Positions 14,190-21,446 of a stretch of 26,448 bases of DNA are shown here, piece after piece. Numbering within the stretch: the stretch's first letter is position 1; every line of letters begins with the position of its first letter. Both the position numbers and the translations under genes were made by a program. Source of the DNA: DASUMF01 sp040510575 (GTDB lineage Bacteria > Actinomycetota > Acidimicrobiia > IMCC26256 > DASPTH01). The stretch spans positions 1-26,448 of the forward strand of contig JBEVIU010000106.1 in assembly GCA_040510575.1 (NCBI GenBank). Direction: 5' to 3'. The notes below the pieces were generated by a model, which was not told the DNA's origin, did not search any database, and was given only the letters and a program-made list of their open reading frames with translations.

Positions 14190-15365
14190 TCACGCGACGA
14201 CGCCGTCGGCGCGCAGGGTTGCGATCTCGTCGTCGGTGAACCCGGCGGTTGCGAGCACGGCGTCGGTGTCGGCGCCGGGCGCCGAGAAACCCATCGGGCC
14301 CGGACCGCTCCACCCATCATCAGACGCGGCGTCAGAGGTGGAGAACCGGAGGGGGCTGGTCACCACCTGGTCGGTGCCGGCACCCACGTCGAGGGTGGTC
14401 ACACCCCCACGGGCCTGCACCTGCGGATCATCGACGAGGTCGCCGGTGTCGTTGACCATCGCCACGCCCGCACCACCGAGCACGTCGGCCCAGTGCGCAG
14501 CGGGTTTCGTTGCCAGCGCGGCGCCGATGCGTGCGACCGTGTCGGCCGCGGCGTCGGGCGGCCCGCCTGGCCGGTCACCGAGGTCTGTGAGCTCGAGCGC
14601 GGTGCAGAGCGCGACCCACGTCCGCGGCTCGGCGGCGGCGACGCTGACGCGACGGCCGTCGGCGCACGGGTAGACGCGTCGCGCCGGCGTTCGAAGGTCA
14701 TACGGCGCGAGGTTGCGCGCCGAGCGCGTGACCTCTTCGGTCATGAGCCACATCGCGGCGTCGGCGATGCTCGCGTCGACCATGCACCCCCGTCCGGTGT
14801 TCGCGCGTTGCGCGAGCGCCGAAGTGATTCCGAGCGCGGCCATCATGCCGCCCATCGGCGCCGCCAGGAGGAGGCGGGGCTGGTCGGGTACCGCGTCGAC
14901 GTCGGCCATGAGCCCGAGCACGCCCGCGTGCCCGAGGTAGGTGATGTCGTGACCCGCGTGGTCACGCTTCGGACCGGTCAGCCCGAAGCCGCTGAGCGAG
15001 CACCACACAAGGCGCGGGTTCACGGCTGAGAGCTGCGGATACCCGATGCCCGACGCCTCCAAGGATCCTGGGCGCGCCGACTCGAGGAGCACGTCGGCGT
15101 CGGCGACGAGACGCCGCAACACCTCGGCGGCACGCGCGTGCTTGAGGTCGAGCGTGAGCGACCGCTTCCCGCGATGGAGCGCGACCGCACTGGGCGAGGG
15201 CTCCGGTCCACCCCACATCCGCGACGGATCACCGCCCGGCCCCTCGATCTTCACGACGTCGGCGCCGAGGTCGGCGAGCAGCCGCGTGCAGAACCCGCCG
15301 GGTTGGAGACGGCTCATGTCGAGCACCACGATCCCCGCGAGTGGCGCCTCGCTGGTGTCCCCCAT
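14190..15365 (-). CDS. Family III CoA-transferase / alpha-methylacyl-CoA racemase homologue (CaiB/BaiF)
   Basis: A 391-residue protein with the family's N-terminal strand GIVVLDMSRLQPGGFCTRLLADLGADVVKIEGPGGDP and the GKRSLTLDLK motif. Seen from the racemase branch are GHDITYL (H139, D140; compare GHDINYL of alpha-methylacyl-CoA racemases) and E246 in AAEPRTW. The third racemase residue, Asp156 of the M. tuberculosis enzyme, about 30 residues after the His, is absent: the segment reads LLLAAPMGGMMAALG with Ala at the expected place. The CoA-transferase nucleophile Asp would sit in the same loop and is also absent. It should act on 2-methyl-branched acyl-CoAs, but catalysis must differ. ATG 15365 is preserved by GGGGAG upstream; ATG 15377 is an alternative start. 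It is divergent from the ferredoxin gene. Confidence 0.85.
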   Translation of the reverse strand: MGDTSEAPLAGIVVLDMSRLQPGGFCTRLLADLGADVVKIEGPGGDPSRMWGGPEPSPSAVALHRGKRSLTLDLKHARAAEVLRRLVADADVLLESARPGSLEASGIGYPQLSAVNPRLVWCSLSGFGLTGPKRDHAGHDITYLGHAGVLGLMADVDAVPDQPRLLLAAPMGGMMAALGITSALAQRANTGRGCMVDASIADAAMWLMTEEVTRSARNLAPYDLRTPARRVYPCADGRRVSVAAAEPRTWVALCTALELTDLGDRPGGPPDAAADTVARIGAALATKPAAHWADVLGGAGVAMVNDTGDLVDDPQVQARGGVTTLDVGAGTDQVVTSPLRFSTSDAASDDGWSGPGPMGFSAPGADTDAVLATAGFTDDEIATLRADGVVA

Positions 15366-15391
15366 CACACTCCCCATTGAGCGGACCGAAA

Positions 15392-15397
15392 ATCGTA
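15392..15397 (-). promoter_or_regulatory. -10 hexamer TACGAT for the racemase-like gene
   Basis: On the minus strand TACGAT lies 14 nt before ATG 15377 and 26 nt before ATG 15365. It overlaps the divergent control region shared with the ferredoxin-P450 operon, so the two transcripts are probably coordinated. Confidence 0.4.
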
Positions 15398-15400
15398 ACC

Positions 15401-15406
15401 TATTAT
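15401..15406 (+). promoter_or_regulatory. -10 hexamer TATTAT for the ferredoxin-P450 operon
   Basis: TATTAT is the most AT-rich spot of the divergent region. Transcription would start near 15413, leaving a short leader that carries the AGGGGGAG ribosome-binding site (15420-15427) before ATG 15432. Confidence 0.55.
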
Positions 15407-15431
15407 CTCCGGACGAACGAAGGGGGAGCCG

Positions 15432-15635
15432 ATGCCCGGCTGGCGAGTCGTCGTCGACTTCGATCTCTGCGAGAGCAACGCAATCTGCGCGGGGCTCGCA
15501 CCCGAGGTGTTCGAAGTGCGCGACGACGACTTCCTCTACCTGCTCGAAGAGCAACCTCCCGACGCGTTGCGTGAGCAGGTGCAGGACGCGGTGCGGCAGT
15601 GCCCGAAGCAAGCGATCTCGATCGAGGAGAGCTGA
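15432..15635 (+). CDS. P450-type single-cluster ferredoxin, 67 aa
   Basis: An acidic 67-residue ferredoxin. Cluster cysteines are C13, C19 and C57 in DLCESNAICAG...CPKQAI, that is C-x2-N-x2-C...C-P. The variable fourth-ligand position (residue 16) is Asn, so the cluster is probably [3Fe-4S], or a [4Fe-4S] with a non-Cys ligand, as in actinobacterial ferredoxins encoded beside P450 genes. Other family marks are the VDFDLCE start and the LAPEVFEVRDDD stretch. It would pass electrons to the P450 encoded two bases downstream. No ferredoxin reductase gene lies in the window. The ribosome-binding site and -10 element upstream support the start. Confidence 0.93.
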   Translation: MPGWRVVVDFDLCESNAICAGLAPEVFEVRDDDFLYLLEEQPPDALREQVQDAVRQCPKQAISIEES

Positions 15636-15637
15636 CC

Positions 15638-16837
15638 GTGACCGACAGCACGACCACGCCCTACTACGACCCGTACGACTTCGACATCGATGCCGATCCG
15701 TACCCGGTGTGGCGTCGGCTGCGGAACGAGGCGCCGCTCTACTACAACGAGAAGTACGACTTCTACGCGCTCACGCGCTTCGAAGACGTCGAGCGCGTGT
15801 CGCTCGAGTGGCAGACCTACATCTCGGGGAAGGGCTCGGTGCTCGAGCTCATCAAGAGCGGGCTCGTGATGCCACCCGGCAACATCTTGTTCGAGGATCC
15901 CCCGTCGCACGATCTGCACCGCGGGCTGCTCGCACGCGTGTTCACCCCGCGGCGCATGGCCGCGATCGAGCCGCAGGTGCGCGAATTCTGCGCCCGTTCC
16001 CTCGATCCGCTCGTCGGCAGCGGCGGCTTCGACTTCGTGCGCGACATCGGCGCGCAGATGCCGATGCGCACCATCGGCATGCTGCTCGGCATCCCGGAGG
16101 ACCACCAGGAAGCCATCCGCGACCAGATCGACGAGGGCATGCGCCTCGCCGACGGAGCGATGCCCGACCGCGACCAGAGCTACTCGGTCACGATGGGCTC
16201 GGGCTTCGAGGAGTACATCGACTGGCGTGTCGACCACCCCTCCGACGACCTGATGACCGAGCTGATCAACGCCGAGCTCGAGGAGCCCGACGGCACGCGC
16301 CGCAAGCTCACCCGCGAGGAGGTGCTCAGCTACGTGGGGCTCATCGCCGCGGCCGGGAACGAGACCACGACGCGCCTCATCGGCTGGACGGGCAAGGTGC
16401 TCGCCGAGAACCCCGAGCAGCGCGCCGAGATCGTGGCCGACCCCGGCCTGGTCCCGAACGCGATCGAGGAGCTCCTTCGCTACGAGGCGCCGTCGCCCAT
16501 CCAGGCGCGCTACGTGACGCGCGACGTCGAGCACTACGGCACGACCGTGCCCGAGGGCTCGGTGATGTGCGTCATCACCGCGTCGGCCAACCGCGACGAG
16601 CGGCGCTTCGACGACCCGGACCGCTTCGACATCCACCGCAAGATCGACCACCACCTCACGTTCGGCTTCGGCATCCACTTCTGCCTCGGTGCGGCGCTGG
16701 CACGCCTCGAGGGCCGCGTCGCGCTCGACGAGGTGCTCAAGCGGTTCCCGACGTGGGAGGTCGACTGGGACAACGCCGAGCGCGCCCACACCACGACGGT
16801 GCGGGGCTGGGAGAGCCTCCCGGTGTTCACCAGGTGA
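15638..16837 (+). CDS. Cytochrome P450
   Basis: A 399-residue soluble bacterial P450 starting at GTG 15638, two bases after the ferredoxin stop. Motifs are in order: N-terminal DPYDFDIDADPYPVWRRLR, C-helix HDLHRGLLARVFTPRRM, I-helix oxygen-activation AGNET (239-243, with Glu in place of the common Asp), ExxR E278-x2-R281, and the heme loop FGFGIHFCLGAALAR with the axial thiolate Cys349. It uses O2 and two electrons, delivered by the ferredoxin, to hydroxylate an organic substrate. Its position opposite a racemase homologue suggests terminal oxidation of a methyl-branched chain, as mycobacterial CYP125 and CYP142 do on sterols. I cannot assign the CYP family from sequence alone. Confidence 0.95.
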   Translation: MTDSTTTPYYDPYDFDIDADPYPVWRRLRNEAPLYYNEKYDFYALTRFEDVERVSLEWQTYISGKGSVLELIKSGLVMPPGNILFEDPPSHDLHRGLLARVFTPRRMAAIEPQVREFCARSLDPLVGSGGFDFVRDIGAQMPMRTIGMLLGIPEDHQEAIRDQIDEGMRLADGAMPDRDQSYSVTMGSGFEEYIDWRVDHPSDDLMTELINAELEEPDGTRRKLTREEVLSYVGLIAAAGNETTTRLIGWTGKVLAENPEQRAEIVADPGLVPNAIEELLRYEAPSPIQARYVTRDVEHYGTTVPEGSVMCVITASANRDERRFDDPDRFDIHRKIDHHLTFGFGIHFCLGAALARLEGRVALDEVLKRFPTWEVDWDNAERAHTTTVRGWESLPVFTR

Positions 16838-16872
16838 GCGTCTGAAGCGCCATGTCTGGTCGACTCCGCTGC

Positions 16873-16896
16873 GGCGTCCCGCTCTCCGAGGACGCC
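16873..16896. terminator. 7-bp hairpin between convergent P450 and GntR genes
   Basis: GGCGTCC (16873-16879) pairs with GGACGCC (16890-16896) over a 10-nt loop, midway between the two stops. The same 72-nt gap carries a direct repeat of CTCCGCTGCG. Probably a bidirectional terminator. Confidence 0.4.
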
Positions 16897-16909
16897 TCCG
16901 CTGCGTCTC

Positions 16910-17641
16910 CTACGACTCGGTGAAGATGTCGATCACCGTGGTCACGCCGAACATCTCGGCGAGCCCCTTGCGCACGAACTCGGCGTTCCGCTCGTACGCG
17001 ACGCGCGCCGCGCGCGGATGGCCGGCCCTGACCTGCTTCAACACCTCGGTCCAGGCGTCGGCGACGTCCTGCTCGAGCTTCACGGCGTAGTCGCGGTCGA
17101 GCGCGGCCTGCGTGGCCGTCTCCAGCTCGGCGGCGAGGATCTCGCGCAGCGCGGTCACCAGGACGTGCTCGGTGCGGTTGGTCGCCGTCAACACCGCGAC
17201 CTCGCTGACGTCGAGCAGCAAGGTGTAGAAGCCCTCGACGTCGCCCACCGCGTCGCGCAGGGTCGTCACCGCGATCTCGAGGTCGGTGAGGTCGTGACTC
17301 CCACGTTCGACGGCCAGCCGCTCGACCGCGGCAGCGATGATGCGGTCGCGCGCCTCCCACACGTCGTCGACGACGACGTCACCGATCTGCAGGTAGACGC
17401 CCATCCCCATCGCGGCCTGCGAGATCGACGGATGCCGGACGCGCGGTCCGCCACCCAGCCCACGCCTCACCTCCACGAGACCTTCGGTCTCGAGGATGCG
17501 CAGCGCTTCGCGCACGATCCCCTTCGACACGCCGAACTGCTCGACCAGCTCGCTCTCGACGGGCAACGCGTCGCCGTCGGAGAGCTCACCCCGCGTGATG
17601 GCCTCGCGGTACTCGGCTGCGATGAGGTGCGCGGCTTTCAC
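16910..17641 (-). CDS. GntR family transcriptional regulator (FadR/FCD type)
   Basis: A 243-residue regulator. Residues ~1-72 form the winged helix-turn-helix: EYREAITRGELSDGDALP, ESELVEQFGVSKGIVREALRILETEGLVEVRRG. The C-terminal all-helical region (~75-235) has the shape of an FCD ligand domain, but the usual metal-binding His residues are not apparent. It therefore may bind its effector (an acyl-CoA or carboxylate) without metal. GTG 17641 is chosen because it begins at the first helix; an in-frame ATG at 17677 is possible, and no strong ribosome-binding site decides. It is divergent from the amidohydrolase operon, which is its most likely target, and convergent with the P450. A palindrome at 17750-17760 is a candidate operator. 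Confidence 0.85.
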   Translation of the reverse strand: MKAAHLIAAEYREAITRGELSDGDALPVESELVEQFGVSKGIVREALRILETEGLVEVRRGLGGGPRVRHPSISQAAMGMGVYLQIGDVVVDDVWEARDRIIAAAVERLAVERGSHDLTDLEIAVTTLRDAVGDVEGFYTLLLDVSEVAVLTATNRTEHVLVTALREILAAELETATQAALDRDYAVKLEQDVADAWTEVLKQVRAGHPRAARVAYERNAEFVRKGLAEMFGVTTVIDIFTES

Positions 17642-17747
17642 CTGACGTTCGCCTGTCTGATCGCGTGCGCAGCACATCGGCCGCACACCAGTTGCCTGCC
17701 GGTCGCGTCACGGTAGCCCAGCCCGAAAGGGCCCACGATGAGGCGAC

Positions 17748-17753
17748 TACTCT
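17748..17753 (+). promoter_or_regulatory. -10 hexamer TACTCT for the amidohydrolase operon
   Basis: TACTCT lies about 74 nt before ATG 17827, so this transcript would carry a leader of roughly 65 nt. It overlaps the CTCTC-C-GAGAG palindrome. The rest of the 185-nt divergent region shows only a small GCCC-GAAA-GGGC hairpin at 17721-17732. Confidence 0.4.
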
Positions 17754-17760
17754 CCGAGAG
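17750..17760. promoter_or_regulatory. Palindrome CTCTC-C-GAGAG, candidate operator
   Basis: A perfect 11-bp palindrome overlapping the predicted -10 and transcription start of the amidohydrolase operon and lying 109 bp from the divergent gntR start. GntR/FadR proteins bind short palindromes in exactly such places. The nine bases CTCTCCGAG recur at 16882-16890, downstream of gntR. The site could also be chance. Confidence 0.35.
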
Positions 17761-17765
17761 AGCGA

Positions 17766-17788
17766 TCTCCGGCGCCAACGCCCGGAGA
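17766..17788 (+). other. 7-bp hairpin in the 5' leader of the amidohydrolase operon
   Basis: TCTCCGG and CCGGAGA pair over a 9-nt loop, about 38 nt before ATG 17827. It would lie in the transcribed leader if TACTCT at 17748 is the promoter. No known riboswitch is recognised. Confidence 0.3.
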
Positions 17789-17826
17789 CCAGGAGACGCA
17801 GCGACCGGAACCCCGGGGGGTACCTG

Positions 17827-19098
17827 ATGGATCTCGACCAGATGATCCTCGTCAGCATCGACGACCACATCATCGAGCCGGCGGACATGTTCGACCGGCA
17901 CATGCCGGCCAAGTACGCCGACGACGCTCCGAAGTACATCCACGGCGGACCGGATGGCGTCGACCATTGGTCGTACCAGGGCCAGGAGACCGGCTCGGTC
18001 GGGCTCAACGCGGTGGCATCCTGGCCGCACGAGGAATGGGGCTTCGACCCGGTGGGTCAGCCCGAGATGCGCCCCGGTTGCTACGACCTCGACCTCCGCG
18101 TGCGCGACATGGACGCCAACGGCGTGCTCGCGTCGATGTGCTTCCCGACCTTCGCCGGGTTCAACGGCATGAGCCTCGCCCGCTCGACCGTCGACCAGAA
18201 CCTCACCAACATCGTCGTCGCCGCGTACAACGACTGGCACATCGACGAGCTCGCGGGCGAGCATCCCGGACGCTTCCTGCCCCTGGGCATCCTGCCGGTG
18301 TTCGACTCGAAGGCGATGGTCGTCGAGATCGAGCGCATCGCGAAGAAGGGCTGCCACGCCGTCAGCCTGCCCGAGGCGCCCTACGGCGTCGGGCTTCCCG
18401 ACTTCGGCGTCCAGGAGTACTGGGACCCGGTGTTTCGCGCCTGCACCGAGAACGACGTCGCGATGTGCCTGCACATCGGCGGCTCGTTCGGGCTGATCCA
18501 GCGGCCACCCACGATGACCATCGACAACCTCATCATCCTGGCGCCGCAGCTCTCCGCGATCATCGCCACCGACCTCATCCTCGCGGGCACGTTCGTGCGC
18601 TTCCCGACCCTGAAGGTCGCGCTCAGCGAAGGTGGGATCGGATGGATCCCGTTCTTCCTCGATCGGCTCGACCGTCACGTGTGGAACCACATGTGGACAG
18701 GGCTCAAGATCGCCGATGTCGACATCACGCCCAGCGAGCTGTGGAACCGCAACTTCCTCGGATGCTTCATCACCGATCCGGCGGCGCTTCGGGTCCGTGA
18801 CCGGATCGGCATCGACACCATCGCGTGGGAGTGCGACTACCCGCACTCCGACTCCACGTGGCCGAAGTCGCCCGAGATGGTGTGGGGTGAGCTCCAGGCC
18901 GCGGGCGCGAGCGACGAGGACATCCACAAGATCACGTGGCAGAACGCCGCTCGCTTCTTCAGCTTCGATCCGTTCGAGCACCGCACGCGGGAGCAGGCGA
19001 CCGTCGCCGGCCTGCGAGCGACCGCGACCGACGTCGACACCGCCGAGACGAGCAAGTCGACCTACCGCGAGCGCTACTTCGCCGATGCCTCGGCCTGA
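17827..19098 (+). CDS. Amidohydrolase family (amidohydrolase_2, COG2159-type) metal-dependent hydrolase or decarboxylase
   Basis: A 423-residue TIM-barrel metalloenzyme. Candidate metal and catalytic residues are H14 and E17 in SIDDHIIEP, H216 in CLHIGGS, and D337 with H340 and D342 in CDYPHSD. The family includes aminocarboxymuconate-semialdehyde-type and gamma-resorcylate decarboxylases and hydrolases, so the reaction may be decarboxylation or C-C/C-N hydrolysis. D12-D13-H14 is the common DDH variant of the first strand motif. The start ATG follows a G-run (GGGGGG, 8 nt upstream). An alpha/beta hydrolase gene follows after 6 nt, so the two are an operon. Proteins of this branch are common in actinobacterial steroid and aromatic islands; substrate unknown. 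Confidence 0.88.
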   Translation: MDLDQMILVSIDDHIIEPADMFDRHMPAKYADDAPKYIHGGPDGVDHWSYQGQETGSVGLNAVASWPHEEWGFDPVGQPEMRPGCYDLDLRVRDMDANGVLASMCFPTFAGFNGMSLARSTVDQNLTNIVVAAYNDWHIDELAGEHPGRFLPLGILPVFDSKAMVVEIERIAKKGCHAVSLPEAPYGVGLPDFGVQEYWDPVFRACTENDVAMCLHIGGSFGLIQRPPTMTIDNLIILAPQLSAIIATDLILAGTFVRFPTLKVALSEGGIGWIPFFLDRLDRHVWNHMWTGLKIADVDITPSELWNRNFLGCFITDPAALRVRDRIGIDTIAWECDYPHSDSTWPKSPEMVWGELQAAGASDEDIHKITWQNAARFFSFDPFEHRTREQATVAGLRATATDVDTAETSKSTYRERYFADASA

Positions 19099-19104
19099 TC
19101 GAGG

Positions 19105-19860
19105 GTGACGTCGGTCTACGTCGACCGCAACGGGGTCAAGCTCCACGTCCTCGACAACGAGAGTGCCGGCACCAAGGTGCCGGTGCTCGCCGTTCCGGGG
19201 ATGGGCGAGGAGGCCGACGAGTACGCCTGGCTGCTCGACGGGCTCGGCGATCGCCGCGTCGTGATCGTCGACGTGCGCGGCAGGGGGCGCAGCGAGGCAC
19301 CCGACCACGGCTACACGTGGGAAGACCACTACGGCGACGTCCTGGCCGCGATGGCCGCGACCGGCATCGACCGCCCGATCGCGATGGGCTACTCGCGAGG
19401 CACGCCCTACGCGTTCGGCGCCGCCCTCCACGGCACGGCGCCGATACGAGGCTTCGTGATCAACGACTACCAGGCGCGCCAGGTGGGCCTGCCGCCCGAC
19501 ATCCTCGAGCACATGCTGCAACAACGCACGCGTGGCCGGACGCTCGCCGAGCGCATGCCCGAGCACGCAGTGCGCGGCGTCATCGAGGAGAGCAAGGAGA
19601 TCTCGCTCTGGGAACGGCTGGTCGACCTGCAGTGCCCGGTGCTCGTGATCCGCGGCGGACAACCCGGGTCGCTGATCGACGACGCCACCGTCGAACGGTT
19701 CCGGGCCGCGCTTCCCGACATCCAGGTCGCGACGCTCGCCGAGCGTGGGCACGGTCTGTGGGCGCGCGACATCCCGGCCTACCTCGCGGTGCTCGAGCCC
19801 TTCCTCGCCGAGGTCGACCGGGCAGAGTCCACCGTCAACCCCCCGACCACACGCGCCTGA
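19105..19860 (+). CDS. Alpha/beta hydrolase
   Basis: A 251-residue alpha/beta-hydrolase-fold protein. The strand VLAVPGMGEEADEY supplies the oxyanion loop (PGMG). The nucleophile elbow is G-Y-S97-R-G-T. The catalytic His is H216 in ERGHGLW, and the acid is probably D192 or D193 in SLIDDATVE. It would hydrolyse an ester, thioester or C-C bond. Arg next to the nucleophile (GYSRG) is seen in some hydrolases of this family. GTG 19105 is preceded by GAGG at a very short distance, so the start is slightly uncertain. It is the second gene of the amidohydrolase operon and meets the aldehyde dehydrogenase gene head-on, with one base between the stops. Confidence 0.9.
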   Translation: MTSVYVDRNGVKLHVLDNESAGTKVPVLAVPGMGEEADEYAWLLDGLGDRRVVIVDVRGRGRSEAPDHGYTWEDHYGDVLAAMAATGIDRPIAMGYSRGTPYAFGAALHGTAPIRGFVINDYQARQVGLPPDILEHMLQQRTRGRTLAERMPEHAVRGVIEESKEISLWERLVDLQCPVLVIRGGQPGSLIDDATVERFRAALPDIQVATLAERGHGLWARDIPAYLAVLEPFLAEVDRAESTVNPPTTRA

Positions 19861-19861
19861 C

Positions 19862-21292
19862 TCAGAGGGCGATGCCCACCACGCGGGTGTCGAGGTACTC
19901 GGCGATTCCGGCGCGTGCGCCTTCCCGACCGAGCCCGCTCTCCTTCACGCCGCCGAACGGCACCGCGGCCGAGGTCGGGTTGATGTCGTTGATGCCGATC
20001 ATCCCGTACTCGAGCGCCTCGGCCATTCGCCACGCCCGTGAGAGGTCACGGGTGTAGACGTACGACGCGAGCCCGTAGGTGGTGTCGTTCGCCAGAGCGA
20101 TGACCTCGTCCTCGTCGTCGAACACCATCACCGGCGCGATCGGCCCGAAGGTCTCCTCCTGGGAGATGACCATGTCGGGGGTGACACCGGTGAGCACCGT
20201 CGGCGCCCAGAAGCATCCCCCGTCGAACTCCTCGCCCGTGAGCCGCTCGCCGCCGGCGACCACCGTCGCGCCACGCTCGACCGCGTCGTCGACCTGGCGC
20301 TGCATCTTGGCCAGCGCGGCATCGTCGATCAGCGGTCCGACCTGGACGCCCTCTTCGAGCCCGTTGCCGGCGCGCATCTTCTCGACGCGACCGACCAGCA
20401 CCTCGACGAACCTGTCCGCGATCGAACGGTGCACGTACATGCGGTTCGGACAGATGCACGCCTGGCCCGTGTTGAGGAGCTTCACCAACGCAGCACCCTT
20501 CGCGGCATGCTCCGGATCGGCGTCCTCGAACACGATGAACGGCGCATGGCCCCCGAGCTCGAGCGACACCCGCTTGAGCTGGTCGGCACTGCGACGCAGG
20601 ATCTCCTTGCCGACTTCGGTCGATCCGGTGAAGGAGATCTTGCGGACGGCCCGATTGGCGAGGATCTCGTTCGCGACGGGCACCGGGTCGGAGGCGGTGA
20701 CGAGGTTCACGACCCCGGCGGGGATTCCCGCCTCCGCGAGCACCTCGAACGTCTCGATCGCACACCGCGGTGTCTGCTCGGCCGGCTTCAGCACGAACGT
20801 GCAACCGGCGGCGAGCGCGGGTGCGACCTTCCGCGTGATCATCGAGATCGGGTAGTTCCACGGCGTGATCGCAGCCGCGACACCAACCGGACGTTGCAGC
20901 ACGAGGAAGCGCTGGTCGGCGCGCGACGACGGGATCGTCTCGCCGTAGACGCGCTTCGCCTCCTCTGCGAACCAGGCGAGGAAGTCGGCGGCGTACCCGA
21001 CCTCGTTGCGTGCGGCGCGCAGCGGCTTGCCCTGTTCGAGGGTCATCGTGCGCGCGAGCTCCTCGCGCCGCTCGAGCATGACCCGGTGCGCCGCCATCAG
21101 GTACGCCGAACGCTCGTACGCCGTGAGCGCCGACCACGCGGGCAGCGCCCGCGCCGCGGCGTCGATCGCTGCGCGCGTGTCCTCGGCGTTGCCGTCGGCG
21201 ACCTCGCCCAACGACTCACCGGTGGCGGGATTGGTGCTCTCGAAGGTGCGCTCCGAGCCAGACGCACGCCATTCTCCGTCGATGTACAGCAT
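19862..21292 (-). CDS. NAD(P)-dependent aldehyde dehydrogenase, succinate-semialdehyde type
   Basis: A 476-residue aldehyde dehydrogenase. The general base E245 is in VSLELGGHAP and the nucleophile C279 is in NTGQACICPNR. The C-x-C arrangement after GQ is typical of GabD-type succinate-semialdehyde dehydrogenases. Other marks are GVAAAITPWNYPISM, FTGSTEVGKEI, QEETFGPIAPV and PFGGVKESGLGREG. It would oxidise succinate semialdehyde or a similar omega-semialdehyde to the acid in the cytosol. ATG 21292 is preceded by TACAGT at 6 nt, a leaderless arrangement. It meets the alpha/beta hydrolase with no room for a terminator. Substrate choice beyond the semialdehyde type is inference. Confidence 0.9.
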   Translation of the reverse strand: MLYIDGEWRASGSERTFESTNPATGESLGEVADGNAEDTRAAIDAAARALPAWSALTAYERSAYLMAAHRVMLERREELARTMTLEQGKPLRAARNEVGYAADFLAWFAEEAKRVYGETIPSSRADQRFLVLQRPVGVAAAITPWNYPISMITRKVAPALAAGCTFVLKPAEQTPRCAIETFEVLAEAGIPAGVVNLVTASDPVPVANEILANRAVRKISFTGSTEVGKEILRRSADQLKRVSLELGGHAPFIVFEDADPEHAAKGAALVKLLNTGQACICPNRMYVHRSIADRFVEVLVGRVEKMRAGNGLEEGVQVGPLIDDAALAKMQRQVDDAVERGATVVAGGERLTGEEFDGGCFWAPTVLTGVTPDMVISQEETFGPIAPVMVFDDEDEVIALANDTTYGLASYVYTRDLSRAWRMAEALEYGMIGINDINPTSAAVPFGGVKESGLGREGARAGIAEYLDTRVVGIAL

Positions 21293-21298
21293 GGACGG

Positions 21299-21304
21299 AC
21301 TGTA
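21299..21304 (-). promoter_or_regulatory. -10 hexamer TACAGT, leaderless promoter
   Basis: On the minus strand TACAGT is followed by CCGTCC and then ATG 21292. No ribosome-binding site precedes the start. It is one of the repeated leaderless promoters of the window. Confidence 0.5.
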
Positions 21305-21356
21305 TGCCCTTGCGGTGCGCTAGCACCTGCCCGCGACACCCGACGCGCGGGCCGGC

Positions 21357-21387
21357 GCGTCGGTCTCAGGTCGATCTCAGCCGACGC
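21357..21387. promoter_or_regulatory. Direct repeat TCTCAG-N5-TCTCAG inside an inverted repeat, upstream of the PDZ gene
   Basis: TCTCAG occurs at 21364-21369 and 21375-21380, 11 bp apart, a helical-turn spacing typical of sites for OmpR/PhoB-family response regulators. The pair is flanked by GCGTCGG (21357-21363) and CCGACGC (21381-21387). It lies about 65-85 bp before GTG 21447. MprAB-type envelope-stress control of HtrA-like PDZ genes is known in mycobacteria, but whether this is such a site is inference. Confidence 0.4.
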
Positions 21388-21446
21388 GGCGCACCATGGG
21401 GCGTCCACGAGCCCCAGCACCATCCCCGACGCACCGAGGTCATCAC

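Noticed and set aside
16838..16909. Direct repeat of CTCCGCTGCG as a mobile-element footprint
   Set aside because: Only two copies, no transposase, no inverted termini; more simply part of a terminator region.
17638..19752. 704-codon open frame on the minus strand
   Set aside because: It is antisense to the amidohydrolase and alpha/beta hydrolase genes, both with clear motifs; its composition is typical of a shadow frame.
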